Shown: positions 10,327-23,739, counted from the stretch's first letter. The stretch is 64,000 bases of DNA from Rutstroemia sp. NJR-2017a BVV2 (GCA_002946415.1 NJPS01000022.1:372001-436000), one strand, 5' to 3'. Program-made: numbers and translations. Notes: generated by a model from the letters alone, not told the origin.

Positions 10327-13300
10327 ATGACGGACCAACAGCGCGATGTATCACAGTACAAGTATTCGGCGATGTCCAACCTGGTCCTCCAGGCGGACCG
10401 TCGATTCGTTACGCGACGAAATGATGAGGTGACCGGAGATCCAGAGTCCCTCGCGGGGCATATCAGCATCCGGGATATGGGCTCACGAAACGCTCGCGAC
10501 GACGCGCCAAAGCAGAAGAAGAAAGCGACTGGGCTTCCAGATGTTCAACGCGGTGGTTATCGTGAGGGGGAGGATGTTTTAGAACGTGAGCAGCGGAAAC
10601 GAAAACGTGGGGAGCCAGCACAACTTCGAGGAGCTGGAATATTGTCGGCGGCAGATGCATTAGTAGAGGGCATTCGATATAGACCTAGGACTTCCGCGAC
10701 TCGGGCGACCTACGATCTTATTTTGACCACGGTGGCAAATAATCTTGGAGATGTGCCGCATGAAGTGGTTCGAAGCGCTGCCGATGCCGTGCTAGAATAT
10801 TTGAAAGACGATGACATGAAGGATTTTGACAAGAAGAAGGAGATAGATGACTTGCTGGGGGCGAGCATGAGTCCGAAGCAGTTTAATGAGCTCGTGAATC
10901 TAGGAAAGAAGATTACAGATTATGATGCTCAGGATGAAGACGAAGAGATGGCTGATGGCGAAAATGGCGGAGAAGATGGAGCCGAAATCGACGACCGTCA
11001 AGGAGTAGCAGTTGTCTTTGACGACAATTCGGATGAGGAAGGCGCCGAGATGCTGGATGAAATTCGCGATGAATCTTCCGAGGACGAAGCCGAGGACGGC
11101 GATAATGGTCTGGGAGATGAAGATGTTGCTTTAACAGGCGATACTGTAGTTGACAAGGCTGCGCCATCTCAAGAACTGCCGGAAGAAGAAGCCATGATTT
11201 TGGACTCCGCTCCTGTGGACAACGCGGACACTAGTAAAGACAAGAAGGACTTTATTCCAGCGCGTGAAATCGATGCATATTGGCTTCAAAGACAAATTGG
11301 TTCAGTTTATTCAGATGCCCATATCCAACAACTCAAAACCCAGGAAGCGCTCCACATATTGTCGGGGGCACCTGAAGAGGAAGGTGGAGAAGAGAGGCCA
11401 CTGAGAGAAATTGAGAATGATCTTGCTGAATTGTTTGATTATGAACATCACGAACTTGTCCATAAACTTATCGCAAACCGAGATAAGATTGTTTGGCTCA
11501 CTCGACTAGCGCGTGCTGAGGACGCGGAAGCACGTGGGGTCGTCGAGCGCGAAATCGCCTCCGAAGGACTCCGCTGGATCTTAGATGAATTGCGTGGCGT
11601 CGCACCGGGAGATGCATCAAAGAAGCGGAAGTTAGAAATCAAGATGGATATCGATGTACCAGCGGAATTCATAAGCAGTGATGCAAAGACAGAACCGAAG
11701 GACACTGATGGATTGGTTGGCGGACTGCAACCCCGGAAGCTCATCAATCTTGAAAATCTCGTTTTCGATCAGGGAAACCATCTTATGACGAACCCCAAGG
11801 TCAAGTTACCTGAAGGGTCGACCAAACGAACCTTCAAGGGTTATGAGGAGATACATGTACCCCCTCCTAAGAAGCGGAATGAACCTTCAGATCGCGACAT
11901 TCCAGTAACCGAAATGCCTGAGTGGGCCCGAGTTCCCTTTGATTCGGCGGGCAAGCTTAACAAAATACAATCGAAATGTTTCCCGCAGGCCTTCCAAGAT
12001 GATGGTAACATGCTAATATGTGCTCCTACGGGAAGTGGAAAGACGAATGTTGGCATGTTGACTATCTTACGAGAAATCGGAAAGAACCGTAATCCTGAAA
12101 CAGGGGAGATAAACTTGGATGCCTTCAAAATTGTCTACATCGCACCTCTCAAAGCTCTGGTCCAGGAACAGGTTGGAAACTTCGGCGCTAGACTCAAGCC
12201 TTACGGTATCCAAGTGTCTGAATTGACTGGCGATCGACAGCTTACCAAGCAGCAAATTGCTGATACTCAAATCATAGTTACAACTCCTGAAAAATGGGAT
12301 GTCATTACGAGGAAGGCTACTGATCTCAGTTACACTAACTTGGTTCGTCTGATCATCATCGATGAGATTCATCTCCTGCATGATGACAGAGGGCCTGTTC
12401 TGGAAAGCATTGTCAGTCGGACGATTAGAAAAATGGAACAGACAGGAGATCCTGTCCGTCTCATCGGGCTCTCTGCCACATTACCAAACTACCGTGATGT
12501 TGCAAGCTTCCTACGTGTTGATCCACAGAAGGGCATGTTTCATTTCGATGGCTCTTTCCGACCTTGTCCACTTCGACAGGAATTTGTTGGGATAACTGAA
12601 AAGAAGGCTATCAAGCAACTAAAGACGATGAACGACGTGACCTACACCAAGGTTCTTGAACACGTCGGAAAGAATGGTAATCAAATGATTATCTTCGTTC
12701 ATTCTCGCAAAGAAACTGCAAAGACTGCTAGATACATTCGAGACAAAGCTCTGGAAATGGAAACCATTGGGCAAATTTTAAGGAGTGATGCTGGAAGCCG
12801 TGAAGCTCTCAACTCCGAGGCTGAAGCTGTCAGCGATCGCGAACTCAAGGATTTACTTCCTTATGGTTTCGGCATACACCATGCTGGAATGAGCAGGCCT
12901 GATCGAACATCAGTTGAGGATCTCTTCCACGACGGTCTTATACAAGTCCTCGTATGCACTGCTACTCTAGCATGGGGTGTGAATCTGCCGGCCCATACTG
13001 TCATTATCAAGGGCACTCAAGTTTATTCGCCCGAGAAAGGCAGCTGGGTAGAGCTAAGTCCACAGGATGTGCTTCAAATGCTGGGCCGTGCTGGTCGGCC
13101 ACAGTATGACACATACGGGGAAGGTATCATCATAACCACCCAGAACGAAATGCAATACTACCTGTCTCTTTTGAATCAACAGTTACCAATTGAAAGTCAA
13201 TTCGTCAGCAGACTGGTGGATAATTTGAATGCGGAGGTAGTCCTTGGCAATGTCCGCAGTCGGGATGAGGGTGTCGAGTGGCTGGGATATACCTACCTTT

Positions 13301-16300
13301 TCGTTCGGATGCTACGTTCTCCAGGTCTTTATAGCGTCGGCGCCGACTATGAAGATGACAGTGCGCTTGAGCAGAAACGTGTTGACTTAATCCATTCCGC
13401 AGCCGTGGTTCTAGAGAAGTCGAACCTGGTAAAGTACGATAAGAAGTCCGGCAGACTACAAGCAACAGAGCTTGGGAGAATTGCTTCTCATTATTACATC
13501 ACGCACAGCTCCATGTTGACTTATAATCAGCACATCCAACCGTCGATCACCCCGATTGAGCTTTTCCGTGTGTTTGCGTTGAGCGAGGAATTCAAATACA
13601 TTCCTGTTCGTCAAGACGAAAAGTTGGAGCTCGCCAAACTTCTAGGACGCGTGCCTATACCAGTAAAAGAAAGCATTGAAGAGCCGCATGCTAAAATCAA
13701 CGTTCTTCTGCAAGCTTTCATTTCTCGATTAAAGTTAGAAGGTCTTGCGCTGATGGCAGATCTTGTGTACGTCACCCAATCCGCTGGGCGAATTCTCCGT
13801 GCTATGTTTGAAATTACTCTCAAGAAGGGTTGGGCATCAGTCGCCAAAACAGCTCTGGAACTTTGCAAAATGGCAGAGAAACGCATGTGGCCGACTATGT
13901 CACCACTTCGACAATTCCCGGCATGCCCAAAGGATATCATCCAGAAAGCTGAAAGGATTGATGTCTCATGGAACAATTACTTTGATCTAGATCCACCGCG
14001 TATGGGCGAGCTTTTGGGCCTTCCCAAGGCTGGTCGAACTGTCTGCAATTTCGTCTCCAAATTCCCGAGATTAGAAGTACAGGCACAAGTACAACCTATG
14101 ACAAGGTCAATGCTCAGAGTCGAATTGACCATAACACCGAAATTCGAATGGGATGATGAAGTTCATGGAACTGCAGAGAGCTTTTGGATTATTGCTGAAG
14201 ATTGCGATGGCGAAGATATTCTCTTCCATGATCAATTTATTCTCCGCAAAGACTTCGCGCAAGCCGAAATGAATGAGCACTTGGTTGAGTTCACTGTTCC
14301 AATCACAGAGCCGATGCCTCCCAATTACTTCATTACGGTTGTCTCGGATAGATGGATGCATTCAGAAACCAGAGTTGCTGTTTCTTTCCAAAAACTCCTC
14401 CTGCCTGAGAAATTCCCCCCTCACACACCTGTACTCGATTTACAACCACTTCCCGTAGCCGCATTAAAGACGGATGATTATAGGGCACTTTATCCAGATT
14501 GGGAACGGTTCAATAAAATTCAGACCCAAACGTTCAAATCTCTCTATGATACCGACGACAATGTGTTTATTGGAGCACCCACGGGAAGCGGCAAGACAGT
14601 ATGTGCAGAATTTGCTCTGCTTCATCATTGGTCTACGAATAAGACGGGGCGAGCCGTCTACATTGCACCTTTTCAAGAGCTTGTTGACCTTCGTTTCCAA
14701 GATTGGCAAAAGCGTTTGTCGTCACTTCGTGGAGGCAAGGAGATTGTGAAGTTGACAGGCGAGACAACAGCAGATCTCAAGCTGCTAGAAAGAGGTGATC
14801 TGATTCTTTCTACGCCTTCACAGTGGGATGTTCTTTCCCGGCAATGGCAACGACGCAAGAACGTTCAGACCGTCCAGCTATTCATCGCTGATGAGCTGCA
14901 CATGCTTGGCGGTCAAGCTGGGTATGTGTACGAAATCATTGTTTCTCGCATGCACTATATTCGATCACAAACTGAATCGCCGTTGCGAATTGTTGGCTTG
15001 AGCGTCTCTCTCTCAAACGCTCGCGACATCGGAGAGTGGATTGACGCGAAGAAGCATAATATCTACAACTTTAGTCCTCACGTTCGTTCTGTTCCTCTGG
15101 AGCTTCATATCCAGTCCTTTACGATACCTCACTTTCCATCTCTCATGCTTGCGATGGCAAAACCGACCTATTTATCCATTCTCCAGATGTCCCCAGACAA
15201 GCCCGCTATCGTCTTCGTTCCTAGTAGGAAGCAAGCTCGTGCTACCACTCGGGACTTACTTCTAGCATGCGTAGCAAGTGATGACGAAGACCGCTTCTTA
15301 CATGCGGATGTAGAAGAAATGAGGCCGTTATTGGAACGTGTCCAAGAAGAAGCACTAGCCGAATCTCTCTCACACGGCATTGGATATTATCACGAAGCTC
15401 TCAGCACAAGTGACAAACGTATCGTCAAGCATCTGTATGACAATGGTGCCATACAAGTAATGGTCGCCTCTCGTGATGTCTGCTGGGAGCTTGATTGCAA
15501 AGCACACTTAGTTATTGTGATGGGCACGCAATTCTATGAAGGCAGAGAACATCGCTATGTAGACTATCCTCTGAGCGAGGTCTTGCAGATGTTTGGTAAG
15601 GCAACACGGCCTCTGGAGGACAAGATCAGCAGGGGTGTTTTAATGGTTCCGGCTGTCAAAAGAGAATATTACAAGAAGTTCTTGAACGAAGCTCTTCCAA
15701 TCGAAAGTCACCTTCAGGTGTATCTCCACGATGCCTTCGTTTCCGAAATCAGCACAAAGATGATAGAATCGGCAAATGATGCTATCAACTGGACAACCTT
15801 CACCTACTTTTATCGCAGACTACTAGCCAATCCAAGCTACTACAGTCTCACCGACATCTCTCATGAAGGTCTCAGTGCTCATCTATCGGAGTTGGTGGAG
15901 ACAACATTGAAGGACCTTGCAGAGTACAAGATCGTTGACCTTGATGAGGAGGATGACTCTGTTACTCCTTTGAATGCGGCCATGATCGCGGCCTATTACA
16001 ATATTTCGTACATCACCATGCAAACTTTCCTTTTGTCACTAACAGGCAAAACCAAGCTCAAAGGGATTCTGGAAATTGTTACCTCCGCTACTGAGTTTGA
16101 GTCAATTCAGATTAGGAGACATGAAGACAGCTTGTTGCATAGGGTCTATGACAGACTCCCTGTAAAAATGGCACAGCCAAGCTTTGACTCTCCTCACTTT
16201 AAAGCATTTGTACTTCTACAAGCTCATTTCTCGAGGATGCAACTACCAATTGACCTCGCCAAAGACCAAGAAATGATCCTTACGAAGGTCTTAGGTCTTT

Positions 16301-17065
16301 TGAGTGCTACTGTCGATGTACTTTCCTCGGACGGACACCTGAACGCCATGAACGCGATGGAAATGTCTCAAATGGTCGTGCAGGGAATGTGGGATCGAGA
16401 CAGTCCTTTGAAGCAGATTCCTCATTTCACACCAGAGGTCATCAAAGCTGCAAACGAATATGGGTACGTACAGTCACTTTTACTATGGTCAATTTCATTG
16501 CTAACATATTTGTGTGTAATTAAGTATCAAGGATATTTTCGAATTCATGGATGCCATGGATCCCTCTGAAAACCCGAACTACGAAGCTCTCGTCAAACGA
16601 CTTGGTCTATCTCAGACGCAGTTGGCACAAGCTGCCGATTTCACCAACTCCAAGTATCCTAATATTGAACTGGACTTCGAATTGGAAGACGCCGACGACA
16701 TCGTCGCTGGTTCGCCAGCTTACATCAAAGTTAAGATTGTGCGGGATGTTGATGAAGACGACGAGGAGACTGAGGTGGACACGTCTGTACATGCTCCGTT
16801 CTATCCGACGAAGAAAATGGAGAATTGGTGGTTAGTCGTGGGTGACGAAAGCTCCAAAACTTTACTTGCGATCAAGCGAGTCACAATTGGCAAAACTTTG
16901 AATCTGCGACTGGAATACACAGTACCGACACCTGGAGAGCATGACCTAAAATTGTTCCTCATGAGCGATAGTTATGTCGGTGTCGATCAGGACCCTAGCT
17001 TCCACGTCTCTGTGGCAGAAGGAATGGACGAGGATGAAGATGACGAGGACGAAGACGAAGAATGA
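10327..17065 (+). CDS. BRR2: Pre-mRNA splicing RNA helicase Brr2 (U5 snRNP)
   Basis: Ski2-like helicase of the U5 snRNP that unwinds U4/U6 during spliceosome activation. Exon 1 is 10327-16463 and exon 2 is 16525-17065, with a 61-nt intron containing a GCTAACAT branch-like site; the protein is about 2225 residues, usual for the family. The N-terminus begins with the family signature QYKYSAMSNLVLQADRR. The active cassette has APTGSGKT (about 566), DEIH (about 679), SATLP and GRAGRP (about 920). The C-terminal cassette keeps APTGSGKT (about 1417) and DELH (about 1522), but has SVSLS in place of SAT and GKATRP in place of GRAGRP, consistent with the known inactive second cassette. Sec63 units follow each cassette. 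The C-terminus is an acidic Asp/Glu tail. Confidence 0.97.
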
Positions 17066-17762
17066 GCCAAGACCCTTTTTCGAAACGAAGCATTGTTGTA
17101 TAATAGATCCATTTAGTTGGCCAAAGCATTTCTCTCGATCCCTTGATCTGCTTAGCGGTCTGTCCGGGATAGCTGCATGCTTATTGGATTCTCATTCGGT
17201 GTTTGTGACTGTGCTGCCTGTGCCACCGGCACTGCTGTCGAATGATTGGTCAAATCAGAAGGTGGCCCCAACTGTGGGCAGTTTCTCACTTATGCGTTGA
17301 TCATAGCACGGCAGAAGTTTCTGTCACTGCTGTTTTTATTCCTCATCATTGATTCAATTTGCCCACGGTATCAGTATTTCTTTCATCTTTACGTGGATGT
17401 ACCTATGTGGATACGGCGTGTTAGTCCTCCACCGTACCATACTTCAGGATTTCACCTCACCTTTCGCCTCCGACTAATGTCCGGGGGGCTGGGGTGGTTG
17501 AGCTTTGTTTGAAGTTGGACGTTCTACTTAACCTTACAAGAATCCACAGCAGCCACGTGATTTTTAGCGTGTCTTTTCAAAATAATTCGCTTCTCTGAAC
17601 AATCTTCTTCTCAAGCACCTTCCTTCCCAACACGTCATCATCCGCATCAGTTTCTTCATTGGCCATTATCCCAATCATCGAAATCCTTTGTTACGCGTCG
17701 GTATCCATCCTGCCAGCGGATTCTACCATTGCCCTCGAATCCTTTGAAGCTTTGTCGCGACA
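17066..17762. other. Intergenic: BRR2 3' region and PWWP-gene promoter
   Basis: About 700 nt with no credible coding frame. A pyrimidine-rich stretch (about 17575-17700) precedes the PWWP gene start and is probably its promoter and 5' leader. Confidence 0.4.
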
Positions 17763-19882
17763 ATGGCGGAAGAGACAGGCACACGAGAAGTAGTGGTTCC
17801 GATTCCCGCCACGGATATTCCAGCTGCAGATTCTTCTGTGGCACCTGAGGGCAAGGAAGTGGAAGGCGACACGGTCGACAATGGTGCCAAAACTGAGGAT
17901 GTTGCTGAGACTAAAGTCGCGACATCGGGTGCAAACGCGACAGAAGAAAGTACGATTGCCTAATGCCATCTCAATCCTAACTGTTCTACGCGTGCTAATC
18001 ATACCTCAACTAGGTCCAGCTAAGGATAGCGATGCTGAAACAAAGCCGGATACGGGAGATAAACAAGAAATTCTCGGGAGTACAGAGAAGGAAGATCAAG
18101 AGTCTTCAGCACCCGCCGGTGCCGAGGATGACCTGGAAATGAAAGACGAGGAGCAATTGGAGGCGACTGCTCCGGCTGCTGATGGATCTGCGGAGCCTGC
18201 GGATGGGACTGTTGACGCTCCCGCCTCTGCCAGCAAGTCAAAGTCCCGCCGCAAATCAGGCATCCCTGAGCATAAAAAGAAGCTCAACAAAAAGCAATCA
18301 AAGGCAAAGATGACGCATATTGATGCGAAACCCGGCGACTACTTTTTTGTCAGATTGAAGGGATATCCGTTATGGCCGGCCATTGTCTGCGATGAGGCTA
18401 TGCTTCCCACTACTCTTCTCAGGACTAGACCAGTAACAGCAATGAGGTCAGATGGTACATACAGGGCGGACTATGAGGATGGTGGCCCCAAGGCCAAGGA
18501 TAGAACCTTCCCCGTTATGTATTTGCACACAAACGAGTTGTAAGTAGAGGTGCTCCTTAGACGCGCCCAGGACGTGCTAACAGATACAGTGGCTGGATTC
18601 CCAATTACGATCTGGTGGATCTCGATTTCGAAACCGTTGGCGACGTTCCAACGAATATGCGCAAAGATCTGTATGCTGCGCATCAGCTCGCGGCAGAGAA
18701 ACACGACTTGGACTATTTCAAGGGTGTTTTGACCGACTTCATGGAGGCAAAACAGGCCGAGGAAGAGGCCAAAGAGGCAGCATTGGCAGCCAAGAAAGCG
18801 AGCAAAGCCAAGAAAGAAAAGCCATCCAAACCTGTTTCTGGTGGAGAGGACAACGAGGACACTGAGATGATGGATGCCAGCGCGATTGTTGATGAAGCGG
18901 ATGCACCACCAAAGTCTAATCAGAAGAAACGCAAGAATCCTCCACAGACTGTTGAAGAAGATGCTGTAAGCTTTCCCTAGTTCTAAGCTGTGTCATATGC
19001 GCTAACTTTACTCTGTAGCAGCAGCCTCCCGACTCAGTCCCAAAGAAGCCTCGCATTAAGTTGAACAACACCCCTAAAGCTGTCAACGGGACAGCGACCC
19101 CTAAGTCAGCTAAGGAGCCAAAGTCAAGCAAAAAAGAGAGCAAGCCCAAAAAGGCTGCTGCTAAACCGAAAGAGCCTGCTGCTATCGAGACACCTCCAGA
19201 GCCGGAATTGACCCCTGAAGAAAAGCGAACTAAGAAAGAGGTGAGTTATTACCCCCAAGAATTCATAGTTGCGTTATCTAACTATCCGAACAGAAAGAAA
19301 TTTTGTTCTTGCGACACAAACTACAGAAGGGTCTTTTGACCAAAGATCAACAGCCACCCAAGGAGGAGGAAATGAAACAAATGTCGGAGTATGTGAATAA
19401 GTTAGAAGGTTATGCCGACCTGGAAGTTAGCATTATTCGAGCCACCAAGATAAACAAAGTCTTGAAAGCCATTTTGAAGCTGAATGCCATACCTAAAGAG
19501 GAGGAGTTCCAGTTCAAATCTCGGTCTCAATCGCTTCTGGACAAGTGGAACAAGCTTCTGGCAAGCGAGCCTGCCGCACCAGCCGAAGTCAATGCCAATG
19601 GTACCAGTGAGGAGCCAAAGGCGGACAAAGAGGAGTCGAAGGCGCACACTGAGACAGAGAATGGGGTCGCAGAAAACGATGACAACAAGACAGAAGAGAC
19701 ATCACCTGTTCTTGAGACACCTCTTACTGCACTGCCCAAAGACGAAGTCGCGGACAATGAGGAACCAACCCCAGCCATTGAAGAACCCGCTAAGGTAAGG
19801 AAAAAAGCCTCGCGTCTTCGCATGCATTTTACTAAGACCATTATAGGAGACCGAGCCAGCAACCGTTGAATCGACGGCGTAA
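17763..19882 (+). CDS. PWWP-domain chromatin protein with TFIIS-N/IBD-like C-terminal segment
   Basis: Six exons: 17763-17949, 18014-18539, 18590-18965, 19019-19240, 19294-19794 and 19847-19882; frames join cleanly to 615 residues. A disordered acidic N-terminus precedes a basic patch and a PWWP domain near residues 168-255 (GDYFFVRLKGYPLWPAIVCD, with PLWP as the PWWP variant). Lys/Ala/Pro-rich linkers with NQKKRKNPP-type nuclear signals follow. Residues about 438-510 (KEILFLRHKLQKGLL, LEGYADLEVSIIRATKINK, FQFKSRSQSLLDKWNKLL) form a helical bundle like the TFIIS N-terminal / LEDGF IBD class. PWWP domains read H3K36 methylation, so the likely role is on transcribed chromatin. The closest named relatives I can suggest are S. 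pombe Pdp3, yeast Ioc4 and LEDGF-like proteins, but I do not assign orthology. Confidence 0.85.
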
Positions 19883-20683
19883 GAAACTTTTGAGATTGCC
19901 ACATCAGTTATGTGGGCAGTCCTTGCGATCAATATGAAGATCGTCTAATGAGGAATTGAGCATCTATAAGTCCTTGATCTTTATCTTTCCAGGTATTATC
20001 TATTCAAACGGCTTATGGTTGATGGGGGGTCTGTTTTTTTTGCATCTTCTTTGCGAGTTGCCCTTGTAACACTAAGAATTACCGGATTGTCATATCTCCT
20101 GGCTCGTGGCTTTTCAGCATTTCACGAACTACACCTTGTACAAATTTCCTTTTTCCTGAAAAGCGCTTGATGACGGTGCAGTGGACTTGAGGACGGGATC
20201 ATTTGGTTTGAATGAACGCTCGCTTTTTCGTCTGATATTCAGGTCGTCTTCAATTTAAATTAAGCAGTTAGGCAGACAATAAATCAAAGAAGTGAAAACC
20301 ATTACATGTGAGCATACAATGCAATATATAGAGCGTCACGAGCGTCTTGTAATGCCTACCTGGAAGTCAACAGACTCCCCGTTGCAGAAATAGCAGGCCG
20401 ATAACAGTCCCAGAAGACTTTTGGTCAGTGAAAATATTATAATACCTTGGACTCTAGGGGATATTGTTTGATAAAAATCATCAGCTCCGTTATATTGTGC
20501 CAAATCGGCTGGTTTTCTACAAGCCGTAGAGGCAGGTTCTCATAGTACACCGGGTACTGTGTCGCTGCTTAGCTAAGTTCAGATAAGCATCCTTATCGGA
20601 CACAATGCGCAAAAAAAGGAAAAAGTTTCGGTCACGAATTCAGATTACAGATTCTTCTTTCCAGAAATTCATCACATCCAGCA
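19883..20683. other. Intergenic, PWWP gene / RCL1
   Basis: About 800 nt between tandem plus-strand genes, AT-rich with T tracts near 20032. It should hold the PWWP 3' region and the RCL1 promoter. I find no gene-like frame or RNA gene. Confidence 0.4.
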
Positions 20684-21913
20684 ATGGCAACTGCCCCAGC
20701 CCCAGAAGTTCTCCGATTCACAACACATAAGTCATTAAGTCATCGACTGGTTCTCTCAGCTCTCACCGGTCGCCCCATACACATTTCTCAAATCCGATCC
20801 TCATCGCCCACCAACCCAGGTCTTGCGCCGCACGAAATATCTTTCCTGCGCCTGCTCGAATCAATAAGCAATGGCTCCTCAGTCCAAATATCATACACCG
20901 GCACACAACTCGTCTACAATCCTGGCGTGATTGCTGGGTCGATTGATGGGCTCGGCGCAGATGTCGATGGAGTTATAAAATGCCATCTTCCTGCCAATAA
21001 TACGAGGGGTATCAGCTATTTCCTGCTGCCATTGTGTATGCTGGCGCCGTTCGCGAAGAAACCAGTTAATGTGCGCTTCGAAGGCGAAGGCGTGATAACC
21101 AGTTCTACGGAAGCTGGGGATATTTCGGTCGATAGTGTGAGGACGGCGATTCTACCTCTTTACGAACCCTTTGGTATCTTGTCTAGTAAGCTGGAGATTC
21201 GCGTTCTGCAGAGAAGTTGTGCGGGGCCAGGAGGAAAAGGTGGTGGAGGGGTGGTTGAACTACGATTTGGGAGTCAGATTAAGGGTCTGCCGAAAACTTT
21301 GCATTTGAATAGAAATCCAGGGAGAGTGAGGAGGATTAGAGGAGTGGCGTATGCGACTGGTGTCAGTAACAGCCATAATGCGAGAATGATACACGAGGCG
21401 AGAGGAGTGCTGAATCCATTCGTGGGGGACATACATATTGCGACACAGTACGATCAAGCGCCATTGGTGTCGGCGAAGGACAAGACAAACCCGACTGCGA
21501 AGAAGAGGACAGGAGTGGGTTTTGGGTTGGCCTTGATAGCTGAGACTAGCTCAGCGGGTGTGGTGTATTCGGCAGATGTGGTATCGCCGAGCGAGGGAGG
21601 GATTGCTCCTGAGGATATTGGCAAGCAATGTGCATATCAGTTACTGGAAATAATATCACAGGGAGGGTGCGTTACGAAAGCAGGTGCACCGACGGTCCTT
21701 ACTTTGATGGCAATGGGCTCGGAAGACGTCGGTAGATTAAGATTGGGACGAGAAGTTGTAGCCACGGAAGACATAATAGGACTGGGACGCGACCTCAAGA
21801 AATTTGGAGCGAGCAGTTGGGGTTTGCGGGATGTTGAAGAAGACGAAAGCGACGATATAATTGTCAGCGTCAAAGGCACAGGCGTGGGAAATGTTGGTAG
21901 AGGCATACAATAA
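20684..21913 (+). CDS. RCL1: RNA 3'-terminal phosphate cyclase-like protein Rcl1
   Basis: Nucleolar protein needed for 18S rRNA maturation in the small-subunit processome, where it works with the GTPase Bms1. An intronless frame of 409 residues covers the whole RtcA/Rcl1 fold. Visible family blocks are LRFTTHKSLSHRLVLSALTG at the N-terminus, PNNPGLAPHE-like TNPGLAPHEISFLRLLES, TQLVYNPGVIAGS, TRGISYFLLPLCMLAPF, a Gly-rich GPGGKGGGGVVELRFGS stretch, RVRRIRGVAYATGVS and the C-terminal MAMGSEDVGRLRLG. Rcl1 proteins lack the catalytic His of true cyclases, so this is probably not an active cyclase. Its end faces the DUF1746-like gene at a distance of 117 nt. Confidence 0.95.
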   Translation: MATAPAPEVLRFTTHKSLSHRLVLSALTGRPIHISQIRSSSPTNPGLAPHEISFLRLLESISNGSSVQISYTGTQLVYNPGVIAGSIDGLGADVDGVIKCHLPANNTRGISYFLLPLCMLAPFAKKPVNVRFEGEGVITSSTEAGDISVDSVRTAILPLYEPFGILSSKLEIRVLQRSCAGPGGKGGGGVVELRFGSQIKGLPKTLHLNRNPGRVRRIRGVAYATGVSNSHNARMIHEARGVLNPFVGDIHIATQYDQAPLVSAKDKTNPTAKKRTGVGFGLALIAETSSAGVVYSADVVSPSEGGIAPEDIGKQCAYQLLEIISQGGCVTKAGAPTVLTLMAMGSEDVGRLRLGREVVATEDIIGLGRDLKKFGASSWGLRDVEEDESDDIIVSVKGTGVGNVGRGIQ

Positions 21914-22030
21914 ATTAATATAGACACATCGCCTGCTATAATACAACAATCGACACAGTTTGTTGTGTGTATGTCGACCATTTGAAATTGTTATGAGTGT
22001 AAACTTTTAACCCTAGTCCAATCCACGTTG

Positions 22031-23061
22031 TCAGGAGTTTAGCCCACGTCGCAAGCTTTGCGCAATAGCATTCGACCTTCTGCTCGCATCAGCAAGGAGA
22101 CTGCGTGTTTGCAACTCTGTCCCAGAGCCATGCGCTGATACTGCTAACTGACTTCTAAGGGTATCAATAACATTGAAGTCTCCTATAACCGCTGTTCCCG
22201 ACCAAAATATATCCAACGGGGTATCGTCATTCTCATCACCCTCCGGCTCTGCCAGCAGGTCTTCTCGGGCCTCATCCCCTTCCGTAATTTCCACACGACT
22301 GTGGGGCTGTGGGAGAGCACCTGCAGAATCCAATGCTTGCATCTCGATGTCCTCTGGGCCGGTAACGTTGTCTCTTAATACCCCTCGCTCCTCTGCATCA
22401 TGATCTTGTGTAGATGGTGGAGGTACCTCCGGAGTCTTCTTCAGATACCCCGCCAAAATTTTGCCCATCCGCTCTCTTTCAATGTGTATCGAAAACATAA
22501 CAGTCTGTAGAACCAGTACGATGAGGTCGAAAAGCACCAACTTCAGCCTCGATGAAGGGCCTTTTTGGCCTATCAGATCGATGATAATCCCCCCATGCAG
22601 ATAGCCCCTCATTTCCTCACTCGACTTCGCTGGCGTTAGCAGTAAGTGTAGAAATATACAAAGCAGATTCGTGCCGACTAGTATCGTAACCCATGATGAG
22701 CTTTGAGGTGGTTGTCTGACATGTCGGGGCTTGGGTGTGAGGATAACGAACTGTGATATGCCGCGCAAGAGGAGTTGGAAGAACGAACAACTGTGCAAAT
22801 AAGTTAGTATATGCTTTAGTAAGATATGAGGGGTAATTCTTATGCATACTCCATATAATATAATGCACACAGTTGGCCATAGACTGAGAGATCCAAATTC
22901 AGCATCAACAGCCTCGTGAGTTCATACTTCTTCTTAATCTGAGCTTCAAATCTCCTTTGAAAGGGCGTTCGTGTCTGACGACGCGCTCGACGAGTCCTGC
23001 GCCGCTCATTCTGGCTGCTGTCCGAGGGGCCCGGCACTGTTGGGGACGGATCATTGTTCAT
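22031..23061 (-). CDS. DUF1746-like multi-pass membrane protein (possible Dsc E3 ligase subunit 4)
   Basis: Exons on the minus strand are 23061-22850 and 22790-22031, joined across a 59-nt intron to give 323 residues. A basic N-terminus rich in Arg (RRRTRRARRQTR) precedes a conserved RLLMLNLDLSVYGQLCALYYM stretch and three or four hydrophobic segments: CSFFQLLLRGISQFVI, WVTILVGTNLLCIFLHLLL, a GGIIIDLIGQKGPSS loop and LVLFDLIVLVLQTVMFSIH. An acidic, disordered cytosolic tail follows. This layout fits fungal DUF1746. From memory that family includes the DscD/Dsc4 subunit of the Golgi Dsc ubiquitin ligase that activates SREBP, but the functional link is family knowledge and not proven here. Confidence 0.75.
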
Positions 23062-23739
23062 TGCTTTCAGAAGTCATTGGTAATGGTTGGTGGTGACCTG
23101 TGCAGAAGCTCACATCTTTCGATAGTAATGGAAATTTGGGGCACGCGAGATATTTTATCCCCAGCCCAAGTTTCGATCAGAGCGTAAAGTGAATTTAAGG
23201 CTCGTGGAGGTGAATTGTTGATGGCTGCTCACGAGCTTAGCTGGGTGTTGCTGCTGGCTTGATAATTCTGTTTTGCTTATGTCATCACTCCGTATTCAAC
23301 AACCACGTCCCTATAACTTGCGTTCTTATATTCGTAAAAGTTACGCTTAAGATTGTTCTGACAGCCCATTAGAGCCAAAGCGTGTGCACTCCGTACTTTC
23401 ATAATGTTTGTCTAAATTTGAAATATCTAGCTGGAAAGGCTGATCTTGATTTCAAGTTCAAAAGAGGTCTTGCTCCTGTACCAATTCAGCTTATTCGGGC
23501 ACGAGCGCGATAGTCGTAAGCTTTTGTAGCTAACCTCACTATTTATACCCCTGAAAATGATAAAGCTGCTGTGGTCGGTCGATCCAACGTCCTAAGCTCC
23601 AACCGCGTAAAGTGGAAAAATGGCGCCGAGACTCGCGACGCGTCTCACTGAACGAGCTCTTTGATCTCGATATTTACACTATCGAGCTTAAACCTCAATT
23701 TAGAAGCACAACTTCAAAAATACGACAGACTCATTCAGC
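23062..23739. promoter_or_regulatory. Divergent intergenic region, DUF1746 gene / RFC2
   Basis: About 680 nt with opposite start codons at its ends. A short spurious frame at about 23612 overlaps the RFC2 leader. An ACGCG-containing stretch near 23636-23643 (GACGCGTC) resembles an MCB cell-cycle box, which would suit a replication gene; that reading is inference. Confidence 0.45.
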
